Below, one piece after another: positions 16,086-25,026 of a stretch of 64,000 bases of DNA. Origin of the DNA: Cyanobacteria bacterium TGS_CYA1. GTDB taxonomy: Bacteria; Cyanobacteriota; Vampirovibrionia; Obscuribacterales; Obscuribacteraceae. The DNA is taken from the NCBI GenBank assembly GCA_026129135.1, contig JAHCIQ010000008.1, forward strand, positions 62,001 to 126,000, given 5' to 3'. Made by a program: the position numbers and the translations under genes. Each line of letters starts with the position of its first letter. Position 1 is the stretch's first letter. Under the pieces are notes generated by a model that ran no database searches, was not told the DNA's origin, and saw only the letters and a program-made list of their open reading frames with translations.

Positions 16086-16724
16086 ATGTTCATGATGCTT
16101 ACTGGCTATAAGTTGGAAGTAATCGTCGGCTGTATGAGCGCCGGCAAGTCGAGCGAGCTCATTCGTCGCATCGAGCGCGCCCGTCTGGCATATTTGCCGA
16201 CAATCATCGTCAGACCAGCCACCGACACGAGATCCAAAGCAAATCATGTCGAATCGCGCAACGGGCTTGCATCTAAAGCTGTAGTGATTGAAGACCCCAA
16301 AGACATTCTTGCTTATGCAGCTCACGCTCTAGTCATTGGACTGGATGAATGTCAGTTCTTCTCCGAAGAATTGATACCGGTTGTTAAGACGTTGTTGCGT
16401 CAAAAGAAAAAAATTATCGCGTCAGGTCTCGATCTCGATTATAGAGGCGAACCTTTTGGAACCCTGCCAACCCTGATGGCGATGGCGGATCGAGTCGATA
16501 AGCTTCTTGCAGTCTGCCGGAAATGCGGGTCCGATTTTGCTTGCCGAACCCAGCGAATGGTTCATTCTGAAGAACAGATTCTTGTAGGCGACGCACAGTA
16601 CGAAGCCCGCTGTATTCACTGTTTCGAGCCACCAGGCGAATATCAACTGAGATTAGAACTCCCTTTGATGGGTGAAAATCCGATAGTTGTCGACGCCCCT
16701 CAACTGTCTCTGGTTGCAGGTTAG
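16086..16724 (+). CDS. tdk: Thymidine kinase
   Basis: A 212-residue type II thymidine kinase (TK1-like), which phosphorylates thymidine for salvage. Visible are the P-loop GCMSAGKSSELIRR (about residues 16-29), the DTR switch, the magnesium-binding DECQFF, the GLDLDYRGEPFG stretch, the lasso region, and the structural zinc site C-R-K-C (about 143) with C-I-H-C (about 180). An AAAAGGG ribosome-binding site precedes the ATG. It fits with the pyrimidine-catabolism genes elsewhere in the window as part of nucleoside use. Confidence 0.95.
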   Translation: MFMMLTGYKLEVIVGCMSAGKSSELIRRIERARLAYLPTIIVRPATDTRSKANHVESRNGLASKAVVIEDPKDILAYAAHALVIGLDECQFFSEELIPVVKTLLRQKKKIIASGLDLDYRGEPFGTLPTLMAMADRVDKLLAVCRKCGSDFACRTQRMVHSEEQILVGDAQYEARCIHCFEPPGEYQLRLELPLMGENPIVVDAPQLSLVAG

Positions 16725-16897
16725 AGTGCTAAATAGCCGATAACTCAATTCGACCCAAAACTCGAAGCCGAACATTACGGATTTCTTAACATATCTTCCA
16801 TAAACTCCCTAAATTGTTAGGGGGCTGTTGTCATGGGAAATATCTGAGTAGAACTCGGTCCCAAAAGATGGAGCTATGGAGGTTATCGAGAAGTACC

Positions 16898-17299
16898 ATG
16901 TTCAGTTCTAATAATGCCTGTGCCAAGAAAGTTCAGGAATTCCTGACCAAGTTAGGTTCTATCTTGAGGAAGAAAGGCCAATCTATAGACGAAACCGGGG
17001 AGCACGCTGTGCTGCAGCATCCCTGGCAGAATGATCTCGATCATTTAGCCAATCGCCTAGGTGAAGAGCCTTGCAAAATCTCAGAAAAGCCCACTGACGA
17101 GCAAATGAAAAAGCTTTGCGACGATGCCAAGGCGGTACGTAAATCGACCAAAGATATGTCTTCTCCGTCTAAAACTGCTGTTGATTTGAAAGCCTGGTGG
17201 GGCAATTCGGTTGCCACTTGGGATCCGAACGCAGATGCCCAGAACCTCGATTCTATCCATCAACAAAGACGTCCACGCAAAACGAAGTGGTTTGACTAA
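16898..17299 (+). CDS. Hypothetical protein
   Basis: A 133-residue hydrophilic protein without recognisable domain, signal or membrane segment. Notable are a basic N-terminal region (AKKVQEFLTKLGSILRKKGQ), a mid segment EHAVLQHPWQNDLDHLANRL, the KAWWGNSVATWDPNADAQNL stretch and a basic C-terminus (QQRRPRKTKWFD). An upstream in-frame start at 16814 is possible, but the start at 16898 follows GGAGG (somewhat distant, about 14 bases). Confidence 0.55.
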   Translation: MFSSNNACAKKVQEFLTKLGSILRKKGQSIDETGEHAVLQHPWQNDLDHLANRLGEEPCKISEKPTDEQMKKLCDDAKAVRKSTKDMSSPSKTAVDLKAWWGNSVATWDPNADAQNLDSIHQQRRPRKTKWFD

Positions 17300-17448
17300 A
17301 TACCTACTTTTGCGACTGTCATATCACGTAGACTCCCAACACTGCGAGTTTATTTAGTCTTGTCGGGTGGTAATATGTATGAAGCCACCTGATTTATGCT
17401 GTCCGTATATTGTTGGACTTTGAGCGAGCAGGGTGGAAAGAGGTTGTT

Positions 17449-17814
17449 TTGGGTCTCTCAATCAAAAATCATTGCCGTTCCCTGATGCTTTTAGCAACTG
17501 CCTGCGCAGTATCTGGTGGAAGCATGGTCCTTACTTGTGATGGCGCTATGGCTAAGTCCAAAAGCAAAAAAAGCTCGCATCATCGCAAAGGGCACAGAAT
17601 CGCTGGTCATAACTATTTAGTCCCGCCGCCCCCACCATATGCACCTTCGATTATGCCTGAACTGCAAATGATGGCTATGAGAGGACTGCCTCATAAAGCA
17701 GCCGCCAAAAAATCTGAGACAGAATATCCGTATTCAAAATACATTTTTACTGCTAACAAAAACGATGCGCCTCGCTCGGTTAAGTTGAACAACACCACGA
17801 CTGTCTGGAATTAG
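17449..17814 (+). CDS. Small exported basic protein of unknown function
   Basis: A 121-residue protein with a signal-peptide-like N-terminus (HCRSLMLLATACAVSGGSMV, cleavage near AMA-KS), then a Lys/Ser/His-rich basic patch (KSKSKKSSHHRKGHR), a proline run (PPPPPYAPS) and a short C-terminal tail. No ATG fits. The TTG at 17449 is chosen because AAAGAGG lies 5 bases upstream, in keeping with other TTG starts in this window. The palindromic repeat downstream may act as its terminator. Confidence 0.6.
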   Translation: MGLSIKNHCRSLMLLATACAVSGGSMVLTCDGAMAKSKSKKSSHHRKGHRIAGHNYLVPPPPPYAPSIMPELQMMAMRGLPHKAAAKKSETEYPYSKYIFTANKNDAPRSVKLNNTTTVWN

Positions 17815-17865
17815 GCGCCTGTCGATCTTTTGCGCTTCGTTCCTGGGGTCGATTATGCTCTTTTG

Positions 17866-17893
17866 AAACCATATCCGTTAACGGATATGGTTT
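17866..17893. repeat. Dispersed palindrome, copy 1 (intergenic)
   Basis: A perfect 28-bp palindrome: AAAC plus the core CATATCCGTTAACGGATATG plus GTTT. It lies 51 bases after the stop of a plus-strand gene and is followed by T residues, so it could terminate transcription. It is one of nine related copies in the window. Confidence 0.95.
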
Positions 17894-18090
17894 TTAGTTA
17901 GGGGATGGAGATGCAAAATCGAGTGGTTGGAGGCCCCTAAAAAGCACTTGATTTCCGGTGGCTATTTAGCGGAATGAAGCGGCGAAGTGGCGGAACTTTT
18001 TTAGTATTTTTCTGTCTAATGCACCAAAGCTTCCAGAGATATAAAGTTCTATTCGAAGTTCAATTTACTAAGAGAACAGGGATGCAATTC

Positions 18091-19665
18091 ATGCAAACAA
18101 AAAAGGTTTTACTGGGATATTCTCTTTCCTTGCTTTTGGCCGTAAGCAGTTGGAATATGGCTGCTTATGCAGATTCGACCCAGTGGTCCAATCTTATTAG
18201 TGAAGGCGAAGCTGCTTATAAGGTACGTGCGCTAGATCAGGCTGAAAGTAAATTTTCTGAAGCACTAAAAATGTGCGATGCAATTAATTTCCCTGATGCC
18301 AAAGTGCTTGAAGAAAGCCGAGGCATAACCCTTAACGATCTGGCTCTGGTTCTCGATTCCAGAGACACGAAAGAGTCAGACGATAAAGCAATCAAAATGT
18401 ATAGAGAGGCAATCGAAGCCAAACAAAGAGCTGGTTCTAGTAACGCTTCTATCTTGCCAGTTATGAACAATTTGGCCAAATTGCAATACAAACAAAAGAA
18501 CTACAAGGACAGTATCGAAACATTCCAGACTGCTCTCAAGCTTGCAGAAGGTGAAGAAAAACTGGACCAGCTCAATCGCAGCAGATTGCTCAATGCACTT
18601 TCAGCCGTGTTTACAGATTCAAATGAATTAGATCGAGCCGAGCAGTCGCTTAGAGAAGTACTTGCCATTCAAGAAAAAATCGGTGAGCCAAAGAGTGTTC
18701 AGATTGCGCGCAACAACCTGTCTGTAGTCTTGCGCAAGAAAGGCAATGATACTGAAGCGCAAAAACTGCTCGAAACAAACACTCAAGACGGAAATGAAAC
18801 TCCATCTAGTTTGACCAATCTTGCTCGAGTTTTGCGCGAGCAACAAAAATTCGAAGAAGCCGATCCGCTGCTGCGCAAGGCTGTGAAACTGGTCGAAGCC
18901 AGTCCAGAGCCGCACGACAAAGAGCTTATCGTGGCGTTGAATAATCTTGCTATGGTGCAGCGCGAGCAAGCAAATTTCGACGAGGCGCTTGCTATCTACA
19001 AAAAAGTCGAACCACTGCAAGCTAAAATCGGAGCTAGCGATGCTGAGAAGTTATCGATGGAAACGAACTTTGGTGTTGTACTCGATACCATCGGTAACTA
19101 TGATGAAGCACGTCCGCACCTCGAAAAAGCGCTTGCACTGTGCGAGAAGGTCGACGGTGTGGCAAGCAAGAACTACGCTACTTGTTTGTATAATTTGAAA
19201 GAATTGTTCTTGCATATGGACGATTATGCCAATGCCGAAATCTATATGAAGAAAGTGCTTGAAATTCACAAAGCTCAAAACGGAGCCAACGATGCCGAAG
19301 TCGGTCGCGACTTGAACGAACTTGCACTCATTTACAGACAGAGCGGAAAAATTTCGGAATCAGAACCTACCTTCAAAGACGCCATTGCCATCAGTGAAAA
19401 AGGTGGCGATGCCACAGCTGGAGATCTTTCTGTCGATTTGAATAATTTAGCCAGACTTTACAGACAACAAGGTCGTTATGCTGATGCTGAGCCGTTATAC
19501 AAAAAATCTCTTTCTATAAAAGAAAGACTGTACGGAGCCGACGACCCGCAAGTTGCAGCCACACTGCGCAATTATGCCAATCTTCTGGAAGATATGGGAC
19601 GAGCAAACGAAGCAAAAGAGATGAATTCGCGCGCTCGCAAAATCGAAGAGAAAGCTGGCGAATAA
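18091..19665 (+). CDS. Exported TPR protein (kinesin light chain-like repeats)
   Basis: A 524-residue exported protein. After a signal peptide (QTKKVLLGYSLSLLLAVSSW, cleavage near AYA-DS), about ten TPR units of 42 residues follow, of the kinesin light chain/TPR_12 type (for example FEEADPLLRKAVKLVEASPE, LNNLARLYRQQGRYADAEPL, PLYKKSLSIKERLYGADD). Such arrays form superhelical scaffolds for protein interaction. The start at 18091 is favoured by an AGGGA ribosome-binding site; another ATG lies at 18082. It is related in repeat type to the cytoplasmic TPR protein at 23450. Confidence 0.88.
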   Translation: MQTKKVLLGYSLSLLLAVSSWNMAAYADSTQWSNLISEGEAAYKVRALDQAESKFSEALKMCDAINFPDAKVLEESRGITLNDLALVLDSRDTKESDDKAIKMYREAIEAKQRAGSSNASILPVMNNLAKLQYKQKNYKDSIETFQTALKLAEGEEKLDQLNRSRLLNALSAVFTDSNELDRAEQSLREVLAIQEKIGEPKSVQIARNNLSVVLRKKGNDTEAQKLLETNTQDGNETPSSLTNLARVLREQQKFEEADPLLRKAVKLVEASPEPHDKELIVALNNLAMVQREQANFDEALAIYKKVEPLQAKIGASDAEKLSMETNFGVVLDTIGNYDEARPHLEKALALCEKVDGVASKNYATCLYNLKELFLHMDDYANAEIYMKKVLEIHKAQNGANDAEVGRDLNELALIYRQSGKISESEPTFKDAIAISEKGGDATAGDLSVDLNNLARLYRQQGRYADAEPLYKKSLSIKERLYGADDPQVAATLRNYANLLEDMGRANEAKEMNSRARKIEEKAGE

Positions 19666-19684
19666 GCCAAGCCCTGCGAGTAAA

Positions 19685-20125
19685 CTATTTGTCGTCCAAG
19701 ACCAGACAGTCTATGAAGGCTACGCCGCGCGAAATAGTTCCAAGCTTGGTTGCAGCACCTTTGGACATGTCCATTACTCTTGTTTTGACATAAGGTCCAC
19801 GGTCGTTCACTTTTACTATCACTGTTTTACCGGTGCGGGGGTCTTCCACTTGCACTCTGGTTTGGAAGGGCAGTTTCAAGTGTGCCGCACTGCATTTGTT
19901 CATGTCGAAAATTTCGCCAGAGGCGGTTTTTTTGCCATTGAATCCTGGTCCATACCATGAAGCTTTGCCGCTGAACGACTTACCTGCTGCTTTGGCTTGC
20001 GTCTTCGCGTCGTCGTCCTTGTCTTTGCCGTCATCTGCATATGCCGTGTTTGACAGAGTGAAAGAGCCAGCTATTGCGACTGCAAGCACAAGTGGAAGTC
20101 CAAATAATTTATTTAAGAAGCTCAT
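19685..20125 (-). CDS. rlpA: RlpA-like septal-ring/DPBB-domain exported protein
   Basis: A 146-residue protein with a signal peptide (SFLNKLFGLPLVLAVAIAGS, cleavage after AYA) and a double-psi beta-barrel domain of the RlpA type: GKASWYGPGFNGKKTASGE, MNKCSAAHLKLPF, VIVKVNDRGPY with the catalytic Asp, and DMSKGAATKLG. RlpA cleaves naked glycan strands of peptidoglycan. The C-terminal SPOR domain of longer RlpA proteins is absent. It is convergent with the TPR gene. Confidence 0.9.
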   Translation of the reverse strand: MSFLNKLFGLPLVLAVAIAGSFTLSNTAYADDGKDKDDDAKTQAKAAGKSFSGKASWYGPGFNGKKTASGEIFDMNKCSAAHLKLPFQTRVQVEDPRTGKTVIVKVNDRGPYVKTRVMDMSKGAATKLGTISRGVAFIDCLVLDDK

Positions 20126-20218
20126 GCCAGTGTGTACTCCTTACATGGATGACGTGCAAATGCTCTGCATAAATATTTTTAGCACGTTTTTGCAGGTAGA
20201 TGACCGTCAGCAAAGACC

Positions 20219-21409
20219 TCAGGTAATGTTTTCAACCACCATAGCAATACCCATTCCACTTCCCACGCACAAACTAACACAGCCATATTTTTTGCGACGC
20301 CTGATAAGTTCGTGCACGAGAGTCATGAGTATCCGAGCGCCGGTTGCCCCAAATGGATGCCCGATCGCAATCGAGCCTCCATTCACGTTTACGATGTCGC
20401 GATTGAGTCCAAGCGCCTTTTCGCAAGCCAGATATTGAAGCGCGAAAGCTTCGTTGATTTCGAATAAATCTATGTCTTCTGTTTTTAAACCAGCTTTTTT
20501 AAGCGCTGCGGGAATGGCTTCCACTGGACCGATGCCCATGATTTCAGGTGGAACCCCGACAGTTGCCGAACTAACGATTCGTGCAAGAGGCTTCAAGTTT
20601 TCTTTTTGAGCCAGGCTTGCTTTGGTTACTACCACGCAGGCGGCACCGTCTACGATACCGCAAGCATTTCCAGCAGTTACCGTCCCACCGGATCTGAACG
20701 CTGGCTTCAACTTGGCTAAAGCCTCACGATTAGTGCCGGGGCGAGGATGTTCGTCAGACTGGAACAGCACCGTTTCTTTCTTGACTTTGATTTCTACTGG
20801 CGTAATTTCACTGGCTATATAACCTTTGTCCAGCGCTTGCTTGTAGCGCGTTTGGCTGAGCTCGGCATATTCGTCTTGAGCTTCGCGACTGATTGGACCA
20901 TATTTTTCTTGCAGGTTTTCTGCTGTTTCGCCCATCGAAAAATCGACCAGGCTATCTCTTATATCGAGTCCGTCCACAAGTGAGCCGTGACCCATTCTTT
21001 TGCCAAAGCGTATATCCCAATTTGAATAAGGAGTCATCGAAAGGGCTTCGGTTCCTCCTGCAAGCACTGCTTTTGCCTGACCGCCTGACAGAATCAAATC
21101 TGCCTGTACCACAGAGGCTATGGCTGAGCCACAAAGCAAATTGACCATAAGACCCGGAGTGTTCTTGTCTAAACCAGCTCTGTGAGCTACGTGACGCGCC
21201 ATATAGATGGAGTCGAGACTGGAGTGAATAACATTGCCAAGGGCAATATAGTCGACCAGGCTTTTATCTATACCCGCCTTGTCAAGCGACCCTTTGGCAG
21301 CTTCTACGGCAAGGTCGGTCGGGTTATGCGAGGCAAGCGAGCCCCCAAAAGCTCCAAATGGGGTTCGCGACCCTTCTAGGATTACAGTTTCGTCCGTTTT
21401 TGCGGTCAT
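20219..21409 (-). CDS. Thiolase (acetyl-CoA C-acyltransferase/acetyltransferase)
   Basis: A 396-residue thiolase. The nucleophilic cysteine is in NLLCGSAIASV (about residue 89), the acyl-CoA loop is FEINEAFALQYLA, the histidine is in GGSIAIGHPFGATGAR (about 352), and the second cysteine is in SLCVGSGMG near the C-terminus. It catalyses thiolytic cleavage or Claisen condensation of acyl-CoA. Biosynthetic or degradative direction cannot be told, as no other beta-oxidation gene is adjacent. The start at 21409 (MTAKTDET) is chosen over 21484 by homology and a GAGGGAA ribosome-binding region. Confidence 0.9.
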   Translation of the reverse strand: MTAKTDETVILEGSRTPFGAFGGSLASHNPTDLAVEAAKGSLDKAGIDKSLVDYIALGNVIHSSLDSIYMARHVAHRAGLDKNTPGLMVNLLCGSAIASVVQADLILSGGQAKAVLAGGTEALSMTPYSNWDIRFGKRMGHGSLVDGLDIRDSLVDFSMGETAENLQEKYGPISREAQDEYAELSQTRYKQALDKGYIASEITPVEIKVKKETVLFQSDEHPRPGTNREALAKLKPAFRSGGTVTAGNACGIVDGAACVVVTKASLAQKENLKPLARIVSSATVGVPPEIMGIGPVEAIPAALKKAGLKTEDIDLFEINEAFALQYLACEKALGLNRDIVNVNGGSIAIGHPFGATGARILMTLVHELIRRRKKYGCVSLCVGSGMGIAMVVENIT

Positions 21410-21557
21410 ATATAGAAATTTCCCTCTAGATCTCGTTTTGATTTGGACAATCTTAAGACAACCATAAATAACTATAAAAAGCATATCTTCAGGATAGAAT
21501 TAGTCGCAATTGTGACTTCATATTTTCAGACAATTCCATCACTAGGAGGATAGGACC

Positions 21558-22658
21558 TTGACTAAGGTAGGCGTGCCAAAAGAGATTCTTGACAATGAGT
21601 ATCGCGTAGCCCTCACTGTGGCTGGTGCCCATGCTCTGGTAGGTGCAGGACACCAGGTTTTCGTTGAGAAAAATGCTGGTGTTGGAAGCGGTATCACTGA
21701 TGAAGAGTACAAAGCTCAAGGCTGTACTATTCTTCCCGACGCTCCTGCTGTTTTTGAAAAAGCAGACCTGGTGCTCAAAGTAAAAGAACCCCAGGAAAAA
21801 GAAGTCGGCTATTTGCGCAAAGGGCAGGTGCTCTTCACCTATTTGCACCTGGCTGCTCATCCTAAGCTGGCTACTGACCTTGCAAAGACAGGTGCTACCT
21901 GTATTGCTTACGAAACTGTTCAAATGCCAAACGGCGCTCTGCCATTGCTCACACCTATGAGTGAAATCGCCGGAAGATTGGCTACTCAAATTGGTGCCAA
22001 CTATCTCGAGCGTCCAATGGGCGGACGTGGTGTATTGCTTGGTGGCGTACCTGGTGTCGAACCTGGCACAGTGGTCATCATCGGTGGTGGTGTCGTGGGA
22101 ACCAACGCGGCCAAAATCGCTCTGGGGCTTGGCGCCAAGGTCACAATTTTCGACCTCTCGCTTGATCGCTTGAGATATCTCGATGACATTTTCAATGGTC
22201 AAGTTCGCACAGTTTATTCAGTTGGACATTATTTGCAAGAAGCTCTGGTCAGAGCCGATCTCGTTATCGGTGCTGTCTTGATTCCTGGCAAACAAGCTCC
22301 AAGAATCATCACCAAAGACATGCTCAAGACAATGAAAGAAGGTTCTGTCATCGTCGACGTGAGCGTAGACCAAGGTGGTTGTATCGAAACAATCCATGCC
22401 ACCAAGCACTCCAACCCAACTTATGTTGTAGACGGAGTTCTGCACTACGGTGTAGCCAATATTCCTGGTGCGGTTCCATGGACTTCGACTCGCGCATTGA
22501 CCAATGCCACTATGAGCTATGCTCTGAAACTGGCTAACAAAGGTTATGACGCATGTCTTGAAAGCTCGGACTTGATGAAAGGCGTCAACATCCACAATGG
22601 CGAAGTAGTGCACCCAGGCGTGTTGGAAGCGGTAAATGCCGCTAAAGTCACTGCCTAA
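21558..22658 (+). CDS. ald: Alanine dehydrogenase
   Basis: A 366-residue NAD-dependent alanine dehydrogenase (L-alanine to pyruvate plus ammonia). Seen are the N-terminal [17 protein letters not shown], the catalytic lysine region LVLKVKEPQ, the histidine in TYLHLAAHP, the Rossmann loop [13 protein letters not shown] and the C-terminal [17 protein letters not shown] segment. The start is TTG at 21558 with a strong AGGAGG site. The xthA ATG directly abuts the stop (TAAATG). Together with the threonine dehydratase and proline dehydrogenase it points to amino-acid catabolism. Confidence 0.95.
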   Translation: MTKVGVPKEILDNEYRVALTVAGAHALVGAGHQVFVEKNAGVGSGITDEEYKAQGCTILPDAPAVFEKADLVLKVKEPQEKEVGYLRKGQVLFTYLHLAAHPKLATDLAKTGATCIAYETVQMPNGALPLLTPMSEIAGRLATQIGANYLERPMGGRGVLLGGVPGVEPGTVVIIGGGVVGTNAAKIALGLGAKVTIFDLSLDRLRYLDDIFNGQVRTVYSVGHYLQEALVRADLVIGAVLIPGKQAPRIITKDMLKTMKEGSVIVDVSVDQGGCIETIHATKHSNPTYVVDGVLHYGVANIPGAVPWTSTRALTNATMSYALKLANKGYDACLESSDLMKGVNIHNGEVVHPGVLEAVNAAKVTA

Positions 22659-23429
22659 ATGTTGCGCATCGCCTCCTGGAACGTTAACGGCATCAGGAGC
22701 ATAAGCAAAAAGGGGTTCTTTGAGTGGCTTCAGGAAACGAAGCCCGACATCCTTGGCATTCAAGAGTCCAAGATCGATGCCGGTCAACTCACAGAACTCC
22801 TTACTGCGCCACCCGGCTATAAAAGTTTTTGGAGCCATCATGCTCTTAAAAAAGGGTATAGCGGGGTGGCTTTATATGTAAAAGACAAGCCCAAAAAAAT
22901 CGAGACTGGTTTTGGCGTCCCGCGCTTCGATGACGAAGGTCGCACCCTTGTGGCCGATTTTGAAGATTTCGTGCTCTACAACATTTATTTTCCAAACGGA
23001 AAAGCCAGCGAAGAGCGTCTTCAATACAAAATGGACTTCTACGACGCTTTTATCTCTCACGCCAAGGCGCAAAAGAAGAAAGGTCGCAAAATTATAGTTT
23101 GCGGAGATTTCAATACGGCTCATAAAGAAATCGACCTGGCAAGACCAAAAGACAATGTCAATGTTTCAGGTTTCATGCCCAAAGAAAGAGAGCATTTGGA
23201 CCAACTTACTAAAGCTGGATATTTAGACACTTTCAGACTCTTCAACAACGACCCGCATAACTACACCTGGTGGCATATGCGAACTGCCGCGCGCGAAAGA
23301 AATGTCGGCTGGCGAATTGATTATTTTTTTGCAGATGAATCTCTGGGAAAATATCTAAAGGGAGCGTCTATCGAATCCAAAATAATGGGTTCGGATCACT
23401 GCCCGATTACAATTGATCTTGCCTTGTAA
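22659..23429 (+). CDS. xthA: Exodeoxyribonuclease III / AP endonuclease
   Basis: A 256-residue EEP-family nuclease. Motifs: SWNVNGIRS, the metal ligand in GIQESKI, GYSGVALY, YFPNGK, VCGDFNTAHKEIDL, WRIDYFF and the C-terminal GSDHCPI with the catalytic histidine. It cleaves abasic sites in base-excision repair. It starts immediately after the ald stop, so it depends on ald translation. No functional link between the two is obvious. Confidence 0.95.
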   Translation: MLRIASWNVNGIRSISKKGFFEWLQETKPDILGIQESKIDAGQLTELLTAPPGYKSFWSHHALKKGYSGVALYVKDKPKKIETGFGVPRFDDEGRTLVADFEDFVLYNIYFPNGKASEERLQYKMDFYDAFISHAKAQKKKGRKIIVCGDFNTAHKEIDLARPKDNVNVSGFMPKEREHLDQLTKAGYLDTFRLFNNDPHNYTWWHMRTAARERNVGWRIDYFFADESLGKYLKGASIESKIMGSDHCPITIDLAL

Positions 23430-23449
23430 AGTTAGCTAATATAGAAAAT

Positions 23450-24955
23450 ATGAGCAAAGACCTCAAAAAGCTAATGGAATCGGCCGACCAGGCCATCGAC
23501 AATGAGGATTTTGCGCAAGCTGAAACAATGTTTCAAGCAGCATTGTGGGAAGCCGAGCGCTCGAACGATCCTTCCACTATCGCCAATTGTCTAGATAGAT
23601 TGGCTGAAGTGCTTTTTGATCAAGGTAAATATGTTGAGTCTGAGCCTTTATACAAGCGCGCTTTAGAGATTCGCGAAAAACAATTAGGTCCACACAACGA
23701 AGAGATTGTTCAAAGCTTGAACAATTTGTCTGCAGTTTATTTCTTCCAGGAGAAATTCGAGCAGGCAGAGCCTCTATGCGTCAGGTTAACCGAAATTTAT
23801 GAAAGGGTGCTTGGGACTGACAACCCTGAAGTAGCGACCAGCTATAACAATCTGGCTTTGCTTTATGCCGCTCAAAAAAAATATGGACCGGCAGAATCGC
23901 TTTATAAACGGTCGCTCGAACTCAAGACGACTCTTTTGGGCGATAAGCATCCCGAAGTGGGCGATTTGCTCCAGAATCTAGGCACACTCTATTTTAATCA
24001 AGAGCGATATCAGGAAGCCGAGCCGCTTTTGAAGCAAGCTTTGAGTATTTTAGAGACGGCTCTTGGCGAAGGGCACTCTGACCTCGAGATACTATTAGTC
24101 AATCTGGCTCAGGTTCTAGAGAAAAACGGCAAATATCTAGACTCCAGCAAAATATACGAGAAGATACTTTCCATCAAAGAAATTCAGCTTGGACCTACTC
24201 ATCCAGAAATTATTCAGATGCTCAAGCTGGTTTCGCAGTCTTATGCTCGCCGGGCTAAATATGATGAAGCCGAACGCTTTTTGAAACGAGCTGTCACTAT
24301 TTGGGAGCGGGCACAAGGCAAAAACAGTCCTCAAGGTGCTGATTTATTCTCGGCCTTAGGTGAACTCAACCAGGAACAAAAGAAAGTTTCGCAGGCTGAG
24401 AATTATTATCGCGAAGCGCTTGCTGCAGCTCAAACTGCACTTGGTCCTAATCACGCAGAGACTATAGAAAAGCAAAAGCAGTTGGCTGATTTCTATCTGA
24501 CTTTCAATCGCCCGGCCAAAGCCCAGCCTCACCTTGAAAAAATCGTGGAAGTGCAGGGTAAAGCTTCGATTTCCAATCCCGACCTCGATGGTGGGAATCT
24601 TGCTCGCTCAGAGCTTGCCGCCTGTTTGTTCGCTCAGCAAAAATATAGCGAAGCAAGAAAAATATTTGAAGATATCAAAGAATATTATGACCAGAAAGCT
24701 CAGAAAGATAGCGAAGCTTTTGGACGCAGTCTTCATTATCTGGCGGAGCTCGAACTCAAAGATAAGAAATACGACCTGGCTGAAGTGTTGTTCAAACGTG
24801 CCATAGACGTACGTACACGTGTTCTGGGTCCACAGCATTTGGATGTTGCAAAATCACTGCAAGCTTTTGCCGATCTACTCAAAGAAACCCACCGTGATGC
24901 TGAAGCCGAACATATGAAGGCATGCGCCAAAGCAATCCTGGACACTAATAAGTAG
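23450..24955 (+). CDS. Cytoplasmic TPR protein (kinesin light chain-like repeats)
   Basis: A 501-residue protein made almost wholly of 42-residue TPR units (for example YVESEPLYKRALEIREKQLG, VATSYNNLALLYAAQKKYGP, YQEAEPLLKQALSILETALG). It has no signal peptide, in contrast to the related exported TPR protein at 18091. It lies 20 bases after xthA and may be in the same transcript. It is presumably a scaffold with unknown partner. Confidence 0.88.
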   Translation: MSKDLKKLMESADQAIDNEDFAQAETMFQAALWEAERSNDPSTIANCLDRLAEVLFDQGKYVESEPLYKRALEIREKQLGPHNEEIVQSLNNLSAVYFFQEKFEQAEPLCVRLTEIYERVLGTDNPEVATSYNNLALLYAAQKKYGPAESLYKRSLELKTTLLGDKHPEVGDLLQNLGTLYFNQERYQEAEPLLKQALSILETALGEGHSDLEILLVNLAQVLEKNGKYLDSSKIYEKILSIKEIQLGPTHPEIIQMLKLVSQSYARRAKYDEAERFLKRAVTIWERAQGKNSPQGADLFSALGELNQEQKKVSQAENYYREALAAAQTALGPNHAETIEKQKQLADFYLTFNRPAKAQPHLEKIVEVQGKASISNPDLDGGNLARSELAACLFAQQKYSEARKIFEDIKEYYDQKAQKDSEAFGRSLHYLAELELKDKKYDLAEVLFKRAIDVRTRVLGPQHLDVAKSLQAFADLLKETHRDAEAEHMKACAKAILDTNK

Positions 24956-25026
24956 TTCACCAACAATTCATTTCTTCGCGCTTTGATAGAAAGGTAGAAA
25001 AAAAATCAAAGGCGGGGAATTTCAGT

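Noticed and set aside
15856..16500. Minus-strand ORFs opposite tdk
   Set aside because: They are shadows of tdk, whose motifs are all intact on the plus strand.
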